Positions 7,563 to 15,129 of a DNA stretch of 37,247 nucleotides are shown here, one piece after another. Every line of letters starts with the position of its first letter. The first letter of the stretch is position 1. The notes under the pieces were generated by a model. That model did not search any database. It was not told where the DNA came from and saw only the letters and a program-made list of their open reading frames with translations. A program made the position numbers and the translations under genes. Source of the DNA: CAYFQV01 sp964654185 (GTDB lineage Bacteria > Spirochaetota > Spirochaetia > DSM-27196 > PWMO01); the NCBI GenBank assembly GCA_964654185.1, contig CAZZIE010000028.1, positions 1-37,247 on the forward strand, in the 5' to 3' direction.

Positions 7563-8930
7563 TCACCGACAGGAGAGCGTGACTGCAACGCGCGCTCCCC
7601 CGTCCGGTCCCTTGTTCGACAATTCGACCGAGCCGCCGTGCTGATGCGCGAGTGCCTCCACAACGGAGAGGCCGAAACCGCGGCCTTTCTGTTCCAGAAT
7701 GGATGGGGGGAAGCCCCGGCCGTTGTCGGAGATGACCATACGGAGGCGAGCGAGGCTATCCACTCCCGGGGACGGAGCTTCTGAGCCGGTGTTGTCGTCG
7801 GATCCGGCCACTGCGTCCGCCGCACCCGCCGCGTCCGCTGCACCCGCCGCGTCCGCCGCACCCGCCGCGTCCGCCGCATCCGCCGCACCGGTGTTCCTGC
7901 CGCGCTCCCTGGTCGGCCGCACTACCACCCGTACCCGGGGCTCGGCGGTGGTGTCGAAGGCGTACTTCTCCGCATTCGTGACGAGCTCGTTGGCAATGAG
8001 GCCCAGGGAGAGGGCGACTCTCGACGTGACCCGGACCTCCGACAAAGAGGTCTCCAGAACACCGTCGGAGTCTGCAAGAACCTGGTGATGGGCCGACAGG
8101 GCGTGCTCCAGGACCCCGGACGCGTTGACGTCCCCGCTGGTTCCTGAGCTGTCCTGCAGAGCGCTGTAGACGTGCTGGATGGTCTCGACCCGGCGGCGCG
8201 CCCTGGCAAGAGCGTTCTCCGCTACGGGATTGGCGGCGTTCTCCTGCTCCAGATACAGGAAGGAGCTGATGAGCATGATGTCGTTCTTGACGCGGTGATG
8301 AACCTCGCGATTCAGAAGTGCCTGCTCCTCGGCGCGACGGGTGGCTTCTTCGGCGCGCTTTCGGTCGGTCATGTCGATCATGGTCACGAGCCAGCCGGTT
8401 ACCGCGCCGCTCTCGTCTGCGACGGCTCCAATGTCCGCCTGGACCCACCGGGGGGCATCCCCGTCGCCGGTCGTGACGACGTAGAGGTCGGCCCGTTCCG
8501 TCGTGCGGGATGCCGCCGCCCGGTACAGGGCGGCGCGGTAGGCGTCCCGGCTCTGGGCTGTGAGAAATCCGTCCAGGCGGCTGGCCATGAGGAGGGGCCG
8601 ACGCCGTCCCAGGAGCGAGACTGCCGAGACATTGGCCCGGGTTATCCGGGTCTCCGCGTCCAGGGTGAGGTAGCCAACCGGGGCGCTCTCGTAGAGCCGC
8701 TGGTAGTCATCCTTCGCCGACTCCAGCTGAACCTGTGCCTCCCGGAGCTCTTCGTTCTGGATCTCGAGCTCGGCGTGGCTCACCTTGAGCTCATGAATGA
8801 GCTCCATGACACTGTTGATTCCGTCCGGGAATTTGGTACTCTCCGTGCCGGTCCCGGACCTGGTGACCAGCTCCTCGGCCTCCTTGCGGAGGAGATCGAA
8901 CATGTCGCTGCTTCGATTGCGATCAGTCAC
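7563..8930 (-). CDS. PAS-domain sensor histidine kinase, HisKA_2 type
   Basis: Cytoplasmic sensor kinase of 455 residues without membrane segments. Order: short coiled coil (about 45-75), PAS domain with PAC tail (about 76-195), HisKA_2 dimerisation domain with HHRVKND (phospho-His about 212), and an HATPase domain with ANELVTNAEKYAF (N box, from 313), SDNGRGF (G1) and GRGFGLSVVEAL (G2). An insertion of about 40 residues (about 347-388), made of a six-residue repeat AAGAAD, lies between the N box and G1. The GTG start overlaps the stop of the CheB-CheR gene by eight bases, so translation is coupled and the two probably share a signal pathway. No response regulator is encoded next to it. Confidence 0.92.
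   Translation of the reverse strand: MTDRNRSSDMFDLLRKEAEELVTRSGTGTESTKFPDGINSVMELIHELKVSHAELEIQNEELREAQVQLESAKDDYQRLYESAPVGYLTLDAETRITRANVSAVSLLGRRRPLLMASRLDGFLTAQSRDAYRAALYRAAASRTTERADLYVVTTGDGDAPRWVQADIGAVADESGAVTGWLVTMIDMTDRKRAEEATRRAEEQALLNREVHHRVKNDIMLISSFLYLEQENAANPVAENALARARRRVETIQHVYSALQDSSGTSGDVNASGVLEHALSAHHQVLADSDGVLETSLSEVRVTSRVALSLGLIANELVTNAEKYAFDTTAEPRVRVVVRPTRERGRNTGAADAADAAGAADAAGAADAAGAADAVAGSDDNTGSEAPSPGVDSLARLRMVISDNGRGFPPSILEQKGRGFGLSVVEALAHQHGGSVELSNKGPDGGARVAVTLSCR
7813..7887. repeat. 18-bp tandem repeat inside the histidine kinase gene
   Basis: The unit gcacccgccgcgtccgcc occurs three times almost unchanged (7822-7839, 7840-7857, 7858-7875) with partial copies at both ends. 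It encodes the AAGAAD peptide repeat in the kinase domain. The unit length keeps the frame, so copy number could vary without inactivating the gene. Confidence 0.85.
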
Positions 8931-11904
8931 CGTTCTCGGATTCCTCCGGTGTACGCTCCACGAAGCGAAGCACGATGCGGTACGGAAGGCCTTCGCTGCG
9001 GGTCACGATCCGGCCCTCCACTTCATACGCCCGGCGGCGTCCGCCACGGGATACCGTAACGTTCACGGGCCCGAAATCCCGGTCCTCGTCAACCGCCGCT
9101 GTCAGGCGCTCCTCGAGCTCCGGGGTGCCGACGTCGCTCTCCATGGCGAAGAGATCCGTACCCGCAATGCTCTCTTTTGTTGTTCCCACCACCTGACAGA
9201 AGGCGTCGTTCGCCAGTGATATGCGGCGCGCCTCGTCGAGGGCGACCAGGGGCTCCGGATTCATGTCCACCACGCGGCGCGCCAGCTCCAGGGCGCGGTC
9301 CTTCTCCTCGTTTATCTCCTCCAGGCGCTCCTGGATCTCCTTCTGGGTGGATATGTCTACGAAGGTCAGCACCGCACCGTCAATGCGGTTGTCCGTGGTG
9401 CGATAGGGCGTGATCCGCATATCGTACCAGCGACCGTCGGTCGAGCGCACCTCCCTGGTTACGGCCTGAAGCTCGTCGACTACCGCCACGACATCGTCGT
9501 GAAGATTCTGATACTCCAGCCTGGTGGAGACGTGACTGAGGGGCCGACCCACGTCGGTCTCAATGAGGTTCGCCACCTGCGTCGCGTGGTCGGTGAAGCG
9601 CCGAATCTTCAGCTCCCCGTCGACGAAGATGCTGGCCACGTCGGTGCTGTTCAGGAGGTTGCGCATGTCGTCATGGGCGGCTGCGAGCTCCTCCACCTTG
9701 CTCTGCAGCTCGGAGTTCACGGTGTTGAGCTCCTCATTGAGGGACTGAAGCTCCTCCTTGGAGGACTCGAGCTCCTCGTTGGTGGACTGCAGCTCCTCAT
9801 TGGAGGACTGCATCTCCTCATTCGCCGAGTGCAGCTCTTCGTTTGCGGCTTCGAGCTCTTCCACGGTGGTCTGGTGGCTTGTGCGGGTCTCCTGGAGCTC
9901 CCGTTCCAGCTCGGCAATGCGGCCTGCCCGTTCCTCCTCGGGTACCTCCGTGGCTCCCGCTTCGCCGGTGCTCTGAATCCAGCGTTCGGGTATCTCCTCG
10001 AATACGACGAGGAAGCGCCCCTCGATCTGGGAGGGCTCCTTCAGCGGCCGGACATGAAGATCGATGGTGACGCTGTCGCCATTGGCGCGAACCCGAATGC
10101 CGTGGCGTATGACCTCCTTGTCGGCGGACTGGGCCGCCCGGAGCGCCGTAGAGAGTTCCAGTCGGAGTCCCTGCCGCGCCATGTCCACGACGTTGTGGGT
10201 CGCCGGGCCGGTGACCGCTTCCAAATAGCGGCCGGTGTGGCCGAGAACGTGAATGATGTTGCCCTCTCCGTCGGTCAGCACGGCGTTGGGGGTATAGTGG
10301 TTCAGGAGCGCCTGCTGCGCGAGGACGCCGACATTGCCTCGGGGTTGTTGTGGCCGGGGCTGTTCCTCGTCGCTATCCTTGCGTTCCACACTCTTACCCG
10401 TGGGGAAGCTGACCGGCCCGCGCACGCTGTCGGGCACCTCCCGGCGGCGATAGATCTTCCAGCGATTGTCCACCGTGGAGTAGAGCCGGGTGAAGCTGCC
10501 GATTGTCTCCGACGAGCCGAGCATCAAGACGCCGTCGGTCTGCAGGGTATAGTGAAAGAGTCGGAGCAGGCGTTCCTGTTCGGTCCGTTCCAAATAGATG
10601 AGCAGATTCCGGCAGCAGAGGAGGTTGAGCCGGGAGAACGGCGGGTCCTTCAGGACGTCCTGTACCGAAAAGACCACGCTCTCCCGGAGCTCCTTGCGCA
10701 CCCGGTAGGTGTCGCCCTCCTTCACGAAGAAGCGGCGCAGGCGCGTCTCGGTGACGTCCGCTGCAATGCTCTGGGGGAAGAGACCGGTGCGCGCCTTCTG
10801 TATGGCGCGGGAGTCGATGTCGGTGCCGAAGATCTGATAGGAGAAGCGCCCTTGCGGCACCTGATCAATCGCTTCATGGATCAGCATGGCGATGGAGTAC
10901 GCCTCTTCCCCGGTTGAGCACCCGGGAATCCACACCCGCAACGTGGTCTCCGGCGGTGTCTCCTGGAGCAGCGGCACTATCGCCTTGTCCCGTAGCGCTT
11001 CGAACGACTCCGCATCCCGGAAGAAGTGGGTTACCCCAATGAGAAACTCCCGGAACAGCGTTTCGACTTCCACCGAGTTCTGCCGAAGCAGGCGGATGTA
11101 CTCATCGTAACTGTCGATCTCGTGGAGGGTCATGCGTCGGCGGATGCGCCGGAGAAGGGTGGTGCGCTTGTATGCGGCGAAGTCGTGTCCCATTTTGGTG
11201 CGGACCACGGCAAACACCTTCGAGAGCCAGCGCTCATCGCTCTCATCTACCGTGACCGCCTGCTCCGACGGCTGCGCCGGCGGTCCATGGCGGAAGTGCT
11301 GGCTCAGGACCACCGGCATCTCGGCAGGATCCAATTCCATGTCCGCCACGCCGGTGAACATGGCGCTCCGGGGCATACCGCCGTGACCGGCCGTCGCCGC
11401 GGTCTGCACCAGGACAAGCCCCTCTTTGGCCTTGATGTCCTTGATGCCGCCGGACCCGTCCGACCCGGTGCCCGAGAGTATCACGGCGCCCGCATTTGCC
11501 CCCTGATCCGCCGCGAGGGAGCGGAGAAAGGGGTCGATTGCCAGGGTGGGATGGGCTTCCGAGTGATCCAGAAGCTGAATGCCGCCCCCGTAAATCTGCA
11601 CCTCCTTGCCGGGAGGTGCAATGAAGACGTGATTCGGTTCCAGGGCCTGACCGTCTTCGGCCTGGGTCACCGGGATCCTGGCAACCCGCCCAATGAGCTC
11701 CGGCATGGCAGTGGGCTGGTCCGGTGCCAGGTGCACCACAACCACGAAGGCCATGCCGCTGTCCGCGGTGACATTCTCGAAGAAGCTCTTCAGCGCCTCC
11801 AGCCCACCGGCGGAAGCGCCCAGACCTATCACGGGAAAGGGTGTGCCTGTTGGAGATTGATCGGAGGCGTCGCTGGAATTCTCGGTGCCCTGCTTCCTGG
11901 CCAT
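8923..11904 (-). CDS. CheB-CheR-PAS fusion protein (chemotaxis-type methylesterase/methyltransferase)
   Basis: Large signalling protein of 993 residues. It combines a CheB methylesterase domain without receiver domain (GASAGG with S31, VVVHLAP with H58, GTGSDGSGG with D149), a CheR methyltransferase domain (about 228-490, SAM loop GCSTGEEAYSIAM), a long coiled coil of EEL/NEE heptads (about 660-745) and two PAS domains (about 750-990). The catalytic triad and SAM motif are intact. Such fusions usually act together with a partner histidine kinase, here the overlapping downstream gene, rather than in the main chemotaxis array. ATG 11904 was chosen because GGGAGGA precedes it; an upstream GTG at 11946 has no ribosome site. 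I found no clear promoter upstream. Confidence 0.92.
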   Translation of the reverse strand: MARKQGTENSSDASDQSPTGTPFPVIGLGASAGGLEALKSFFENVTADSGMAFVVVVHLAPDQPTAMPELIGRVARIPVTQAEDGQALEPNHVFIAPPGKEVQIYGGGIQLLDHSEAHPTLAIDPFLRSLAADQGANAGAVILSGTGSDGSGGIKDIKAKEGLVLVQTAATAGHGGMPRSAMFTGVADMELDPAEMPVVLSQHFRHGPPAQPSEQAVTVDESDERWLSKVFAVVRTKMGHDFAAYKRTTLLRRIRRRMTLHEIDSYDEYIRLLRQNSVEVETLFREFLIGVTHFFRDAESFEALRDKAIVPLLQETPPETTLRVWIPGCSTGEEAYSIAMLIHEAIDQVPQGRFSYQIFGTDIDSRAIQKARTGLFPQSIAADVTETRLRRFFVKEGDTYRVRKELRESVVFSVQDVLKDPPFSRLNLLCCRNLLIYLERTEQERLLRLFHYTLQTDGVLMLGSSETIGSFTRLYSTVDNRWKIYRRREVPDSVRGPVSFPTGKSVERKDSDEEQPRPQQPRGNVGVLAQQALLNHYTPNAVLTDGEGNIIHVLGHTGRYLEAVTGPATHNVVDMARQGLRLELSTALRAAQSADKEVIRHGIRVRANGDSVTIDLHVRPLKEPSQIEGRFLVVFEEIPERWIQSTGEAGATEVPEEERAGRIAELERELQETRTSHQTTVEELEAANEELHSANEEMQSSNEELQSTNEELESSKEELQSLNEELNTVNSELQSKVEELAAAHDDMRNLLNSTDVASIFVDGELKIRRFTDHATQVANLIETDVGRPLSHVSTRLEYQNLHDDVVAVVDELQAVTREVRSTDGRWYDMRITPYRTTDNRIDGAVLTFVDISTQKEIQERLEEINEEKDRALELARRVVDMNPEPLVALDEARRISLANDAFCQVVGTTKESIAGTDLFAMESDVGTPELEERLTAAVDEDRDFGPVNVTVSRGGRRRAYEVEGRIVTRSEGLPYRIVLRFVERTPEESENGD

Positions 11905-11985
11905 GTTCCTCCCGCGGCCGTGCGCGGCAGCCTCCTTTTGTCGCACAAAGGGGGGATATGGTCAATGTTGTTAACTAACACCCCC

Positions 11986-12027
11986 GCGGTTTGCCCGCCG
12001 CGGTTTGACCGGCGCGGTTTGACCGGC
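11986..12027. repeat. Three tandem 14-bp repeats in the divergent CheBR-kdgK region
   Basis: Copies GCGGTTTGCCCGCC (11986-11999), GCGGTTTGACCGGC (12000-12013) and GCGGTTTGACCGGC (12014-12027) lie head to tail. The last two contain the short inverted repeat CGGT-TTG-ACCG. The third copy supplies the -35 box of kdgK. A 14-bp period does not keep the sites on one helix face. It could be a regulator-binding array. Confidence 0.7.
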
Positions 12028-12046
12028 GCCCTCCGCGTGATATCCT
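12019..12046 (+). promoter_or_regulatory. Leaderless promoter of kdgK
   Basis: TTGACC (12019-12024), a 16-base spacer and TATCCT (12041-12046) with an extended-10 TGA just before it. The ATG at 12053 begins after exactly six more bases, at the expected transcription start, and there is no ribosome site. Confidence 0.65.
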
Positions 12047-12052
12047 CGCGGC

Positions 12053-13084
12053 ATGAGTACGACCGTCGTTACCCTTGGAGAGATCATGCTGCGCCTGAAG
12101 TCGCCCGGCTTCGAGCGCCTGCTGCAGAGCCCGACGCTGGAGGCAACCTTCGGAGGCGGGGAGGCCAATGTCGCCGTGAGCCTGGCGGGCTACGGCTTCA
12201 ATGCGCGTTTCGTCTCGGCCGTGCCGGCGAACCCCGTGGGGGACGCCTGCGTGGCGGAGCTCCGTCGCCGCGGCGTCGACCCGGGTTTCATTGCGCGCCG
12301 GGGGGAGCGCCTCGGCGTCTACTTCCTGGAGGCGGGAGCCGTCCAACGGCCGTCCAAAGTGATCTACGACCGCAGTAACTCGGCCATCGCGACGGCGGGG
12401 CCTGGGGACATCGACCTCAATGGTGCCTTTGATGGGGCCGACTGGTTCCACATAACCGGCATTACCCCGGCCCTGAGCGAGAGCGCCGCGGAGCTGTCGG
12501 TGGAGGCGGCGCGGCTGGCCAAGGAGCGCGGCCTGTCCGTCTCGTGCGACCTGAACTACCGCAAGAAGCTCTGGAAGTACGGGAAGACGCCGCAGGAGGT
12601 GATGACCCGGATCATGCCTCATGTGACTGTTGCCGTCGGCAACGAGGAGGACTACCAGAAGTCCCTGGGCGTCGAGCTGGACGCGGACGTCGCGTCGGGT
12701 GAACTGGACCGCGACGCCTACGCCGCCATGGCGCGGCGCGTTCTGGAGCGCTACCCGGACCTCCGCGCTGTCGCCGTCACCCTGCGGGAGAGCCGCTCCG
12801 CCTCGCACAACGGCTGGTCCGCCATGCTCGCCACCCGGGAGGAGGTGCGCTTCTCCCGGCACTACGAGATCACGCACATCATCGACCGCGTCGGCGCCGG
12901 CGACTCCTTTGCGGCGGGCCTCATCTACGGATTGAATGCCTTAGGGGACGATGCCGACGCCCTTGAGTTCGCCGTCGCAGCCTCCTGCCTGAAGCACACC
13001 ATCCCCGGTGACTTTGCCCTTCTCTCCGTGGCGGAAGTCCAGGCCCTCGCCGGCGGCGACGCTTCCGGCCGGGTTCAGCGCTAG
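12053..13084 (+). CDS. kdgK: 2-dehydro-3-deoxygluconokinase (PfkB/ribokinase family)
   Basis: Phosphorylates 2-keto-3-deoxygluconate (KDG) to KDPG with ATP, the common last step of hexuronate and unsaturated-uronate breakdown. It has 343 residues, the usual length. PfkB signatures: FGGGEANVA (33-41) for sugar binding, YDRSNSAIA (105-113) typical of KDG kinases, and DRVGAGDSFAAGLIY (278-292) with catalytic base D284. It is transcribed away from the CheBR gene and convergent with the AraC gene. Probably a leaderless message. Its position 2 kb from a GH88 operon makes it a likely sink for products of that operon, though it is not in the same transcript. Other keto-deoxy sugars are possible substrates. 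Confidence 0.85.
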   Translation: MSTTVVTLGEIMLRLKSPGFERLLQSPTLEATFGGGEANVAVSLAGYGFNARFVSAVPANPVGDACVAELRRRGVDPGFIARRGERLGVYFLEAGAVQRPSKVIYDRSNSAIATAGPGDIDLNGAFDGADWFHITGITPALSESAAELSVEAARLAKERGLSVSCDLNYRKKLWKYGKTPQEVMTRIMPHVTVAVGNEEDYQKSLGVELDADVASGELDRDAYAAMARRVLERYPDLRAVAVTLRESRSASHNGWSAMLATREEVRFSRHYEITHIIDRVGAGDSFAAGLIYGLNALGDDADALEFAVAASCLKHTIPGDFALLSVAEVQALAGGDASGRVQR

Positions 13085-13110
13085 GGGGTGGTTCGGGGCC
13101 GGTCGCCTGC

Positions 13111-13150
13111 GGGGGCGGGGCGGCCCCTGCGGGGGCAGGGCGGCCCCTGC
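13111..13150. repeat. Two 20-bp tandem copies in the kdgK/AraC convergent gap
   Basis: 13111-13130 and 13131-13150 are identical at 19 of 20 positions (GGGGGC(G/A)GGGCGGCCCCTGC). The whole gap 13085-13272 is extremely GC-rich, with GGGGC and GCCCC runs that could fold into hairpins or quadruplexes. It may serve as a shared termination zone for the two converging genes. I see no T-tract. Confidence 0.7.
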
Positions 13151-13272
13151 GGTTCACGTCTGGACGGGGCGGCGGGCCCGGCGCGCCTGTTGCGGGGCGG
13201 CCGCTGGGGCGCGTCCCGCCCGCTGTTCCGGGACGTCCGCTGCGCCACCCGCGCGCCGTGCCGCCCGGCGCG

Positions 13273-14106
13273 CTACGTCCCTTCCTCCCGGCGCCTCAGC
13301 CACGCTCCCGGGGAGACGCCCGTGTGCTTCCGGAAAACCCGGTAGAAGTGCGCCAGATCCTCGAAGCCGCAGGTGTAGGCGGCGCCGACGATTGAGTGGG
13401 ATCCCCCGGCAAGGAGGGACTGCACCGCTTCAATGCGGAGACACTGCAGCCGGGCAATGAAGGACTCCCCGGCGGCCTCCCTGAAGAGCTCGGAGAAGCG
13501 GCGCCGTGAGAGATCCGTTGCCGCGGCGGCACGGTCCAGGTCCCAGGGCTCGTGAATCCGAGCCGGCAGACTCCCGGCGAAGTCCTCAACGCGCTCCGCC
13601 GCGGTGGCGCCGTGCGGCTCCTCCAGACCTGCAGCCAGGTCACAGAGCAGCCGGTTCAGCATGGTTTCCTGCAGGAGCCTGCGGTCCGGGCGCTCTCCCC
13701 GCTGCTCCAGCGCCAGGAGATCCCGCCACGGGCGATGCTCCCGCACCGTCGCGCACGCCCTTCCGGGACACTTTGCATGCGCCGCGACGATGCGATCCCA
13801 GAGCTCCCGCCGTCCCGGGCAGTTGTCCAGCGTCTCATCCGAGAGCGCCACCACTACCAGATTGGTCGCCCGCTCGTCCATGAAGCGGTGACTCCTGCCG
13901 CGGGGCACCACGATTATGCTCCCGGGCCCCGCCGTGCACGATCGGGAACCACCTATCTCCACCCGGGTCTTTCCGCGGAGCACCATGAAGAGCTCGTGAA
14001 ACTCGTGCTCCTGGGCTACCATGCGGAAACTCGCCGCGTGAAGACTCTCGGCGGCGCGGATCCCCGACGCCGGCAACGTAATGGTGACGGGATGCGTAGC
14101 TGGCAC
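13273..14106 (-). CDS. AraC-family regulator with cupin-type sensor domain
   Basis: Transcription factor of 277 residues. The N-terminal cupin-like region (HEFHELFMVLRGKTRVEIGG and SIIVVPRGRSHRF) is the sugar-binding type seen in RhaS/RhaR and AraC relatives. The C-terminal double helix-turn-helix is complete (WDLDRAAAATDLSRRRFSELF, then VGAAYTCGFEDLAHFYRVFRKHTGVSPGAWLRR). Start is GTG 14106, without ribosome site and six bases after a TAGAAT box, so probably leaderless. It points away from the coiled-coil gene and the sugar operon on its right. By position it may control kdgK or the GH88 operon; this is inference. Confidence 0.9.
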   Translation of the reverse strand: MPATHPVTITLPASGIRAAESLHAASFRMVAQEHEFHELFMVLRGKTRVEIGGSRSCTAGPGSIIVVPRGRSHRFMDERATNLVVVALSDETLDNCPGRRELWDRIVAAHAKCPGRACATVREHRPWRDLLALEQRGERPDRRLLQETMLNRLLCDLAAGLEEPHGATAAERVEDFAGSLPARIHEPWDLDRAAAATDLSRRRFSELFREAAGESFIARLQCLRIEAVQSLLAGGSHSIVGAAYTCGFEDLAHFYRVFRKHTGVSPGAWLRRREEGT

Positions 14107-14112
14107 AGAGCC

Positions 14113-14141
14113 ATTCTACCGCGGCCTGTCCGGGCGGTCAC
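14113..14141 (-). promoter_or_regulatory. Leaderless promoter of the AraC-family gene
   Basis: On the minus strand GTGACC (14136-14141), 17 bases, TAGAAT (14113-14118), six bases, then the GTG start codon. The -10 matches TATAAT at five of six positions. Confidence 0.65.
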
Positions 14142-14154
14142 TAACACCTTTGAA

Positions 14155-14183
14155 TTGCCGGGACGGTTAGGTGCGTGTATCCT
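14155..14183 (+). promoter_or_regulatory. Promoter of the heptad-repeat coiled-coil gene
   Basis: TTGCCG (14155-14160), 17 bases, TATCCT (14178-14183). The expected start near 14190 gives a very short leader, with AGGAGG at 14187-14192 serving the ATG at 14200. It lies back to back with the AraC promoter. Confidence 0.55.
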
Positions 14184-14199
14184 TCTAGGAGGTATGCTC

Positions 14200-15024
14200 A
14201 TGCCGGAAATCGTCGATCGAATGACCGAGGTGCTCGAAGCGGGGTTCGAGGTGAAGGACCCCAATGCGGTCCGCCGCTATGCGGAGCTCTTCCACGAATA
14301 CGCCATGAGCCGACGCGAGCATCAGGAGAGTCTGGAACGGAACCAACAGACAATGGAGGCGTTCCGCTCGGAGCTTCAGGAGCGACGCACCGAGTTCCGT
14401 TCAGAGCTCCAGGAGCAGCGCACGGAGTTCCGTTCAGGACTCCGTGAGGTGACGGGGGAAATCCATGTGCTCGCCGAGACCATGCAACAGGGCTTCAGGC
14501 AGATGGAGAAGCGCTTCGAACAAGTGGACAAGCGCTTCGAACAGGTCGACAAGCGCTTCGAGCAGGTCGACAGGCGCTTCGATCAGGTCGACAAGCGCTT
14601 CGAACAAGTGGACAGGCGCTTCGAACAGGTCGACAAACGCTTCGAACAAGTGGACATGCGTTTCGAACAGGTCGATAAGCGCTTCGAGGAAACCCGCGAG
14701 GACATGAACGCGCGGTTCGAGGCAACCCGCGAGGACATGAACGCGCGGTTCGAGCAAATGGACAAGCGCTTCGAGGAGACCCGGGCGGACACGAATGCGC
14801 GGTTCGAAGAAACCAGGACGGACATGAACAACCGGTTCGAGCAGGTGGACAAGCGTTTCCATGAAATCCGGACCGACATGAATGCGCGCTTCCAACAAGT
14901 GGACAGGCGCTTCGAGGAGATGCGCACGGACATGAATGCCCGGTTTCGTACTCACGAGTGGATCCTTGGCATCGGCATCACCCTGTTGGTAACCCTGATG
15001 TCGGTCTTCGAGTTTGTGACCTGA
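14200..15024 (+). CDS. Tail-anchored heptad-repeat coiled-coil protein
   Basis: Protein of 274 residues with no enzyme motif. A helical N-terminal part (about 1-75; MPEIVDRMTEVLEAGFEVKD) is followed by RSELQER repeats, eight successive heptads of type KRFEQVD (104-159), then looser units of the TDMNARFEE kind, and a single C-terminal membrane helix (ILGIGITLLVTLMSVFEF) that ends the chain. The layout suggests a long rod anchored to the inner membrane by its tail. It recalls the Bdr repeat proteins of Borrelia (repeats plus terminal membrane helix), but relation is not shown. ATG 14200 was chosen because AGGAGG lies seven bases upstream; a longer open frame to 13552 overlaps the AraC gene and is not credible. 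Function unknown. Confidence 0.85.
   Translation: MPEIVDRMTEVLEAGFEVKDPNAVRRYAELFHEYAMSRREHQESLERNQQTMEAFRSELQERRTEFRSELQEQRTEFRSGLREVTGEIHVLAETMQQGFRQMEKRFEQVDKRFEQVDKRFEQVDRRFDQVDKRFEQVDRRFEQVDKRFEQVDMRFEQVDKRFEETREDMNARFEATREDMNARFEQMDKRFEETRADTNARFEETRTDMNNRFEQVDKRFHEIRTDMNARFQQVDRRFEEMRTDMNARFRTHEWILGIGITLLVTLMSVFEFVT
14509..14676. repeat. Eight 21-bp coding repeats (KRFEQVD heptads)
   Basis: Near-identical 21-bp units such as aagcgcttcgaacaagtgga(c) in eight copies, followed by more divergent copies to about 14955. The third-position and codon changes between copies (gaacaagtg or gagcaggtc) show they are not all recent duplicates. Confidence 0.85.
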
Positions 15025-15031
15025 CCCGATC

Positions 15032-15050
15032 CCGGGGCTTCGGCGCCCGG
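15032..15050 (+). terminator. UUCG-tetraloop hairpin after the coiled-coil gene
   Basis: CCGGGGC, loop TTCG, GCGCCCGG: a 7-bp stem with one bulged G and a stable UUCG tetraloop, eight bases beyond the stop codon. There is no T-tract, so termination is uncertain. The rest of 15025-15129 holds the SDR promoter region. Confidence 0.4.
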
Positions 15051-15114
15051 TGCGGATTGCCCGATCTGCAAACCGCGTCGTACCTGATACGCAAAGACGA
15101 ACTCCCCCGCTTTC

Positions 15115-15123
15115 TGGCATGCT
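15115..15123 (+). promoter_or_regulatory. Possible leaderless extended -10 promoter of the sugar operon
   Basis: TGG-CATGCT (extended -10 TGn, then CATGCT at 15118-15123), six bases, then the ATG at 15130. There is no ribosome site for this ATG. The spacing copies that of kdgK and the glycerate kinase gene, but the first base of the -10 box is C and no -35 is visible. Confidence 0.35.
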
Positions 15124-15129
15124 CGGGGC

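Noticed and set aside
13552..14199. Upstream extension of the coiled-coil protein
   Set aside because: It would overlap the AraC-family gene on the other strand, shows no family-like sequence, and a promoter plus AGGAGG stand just before ATG 14200.
14509..14955. CRISPR-like regular repeats
   Set aside because: The repeats are contiguous 21-bp coding units without spacers.
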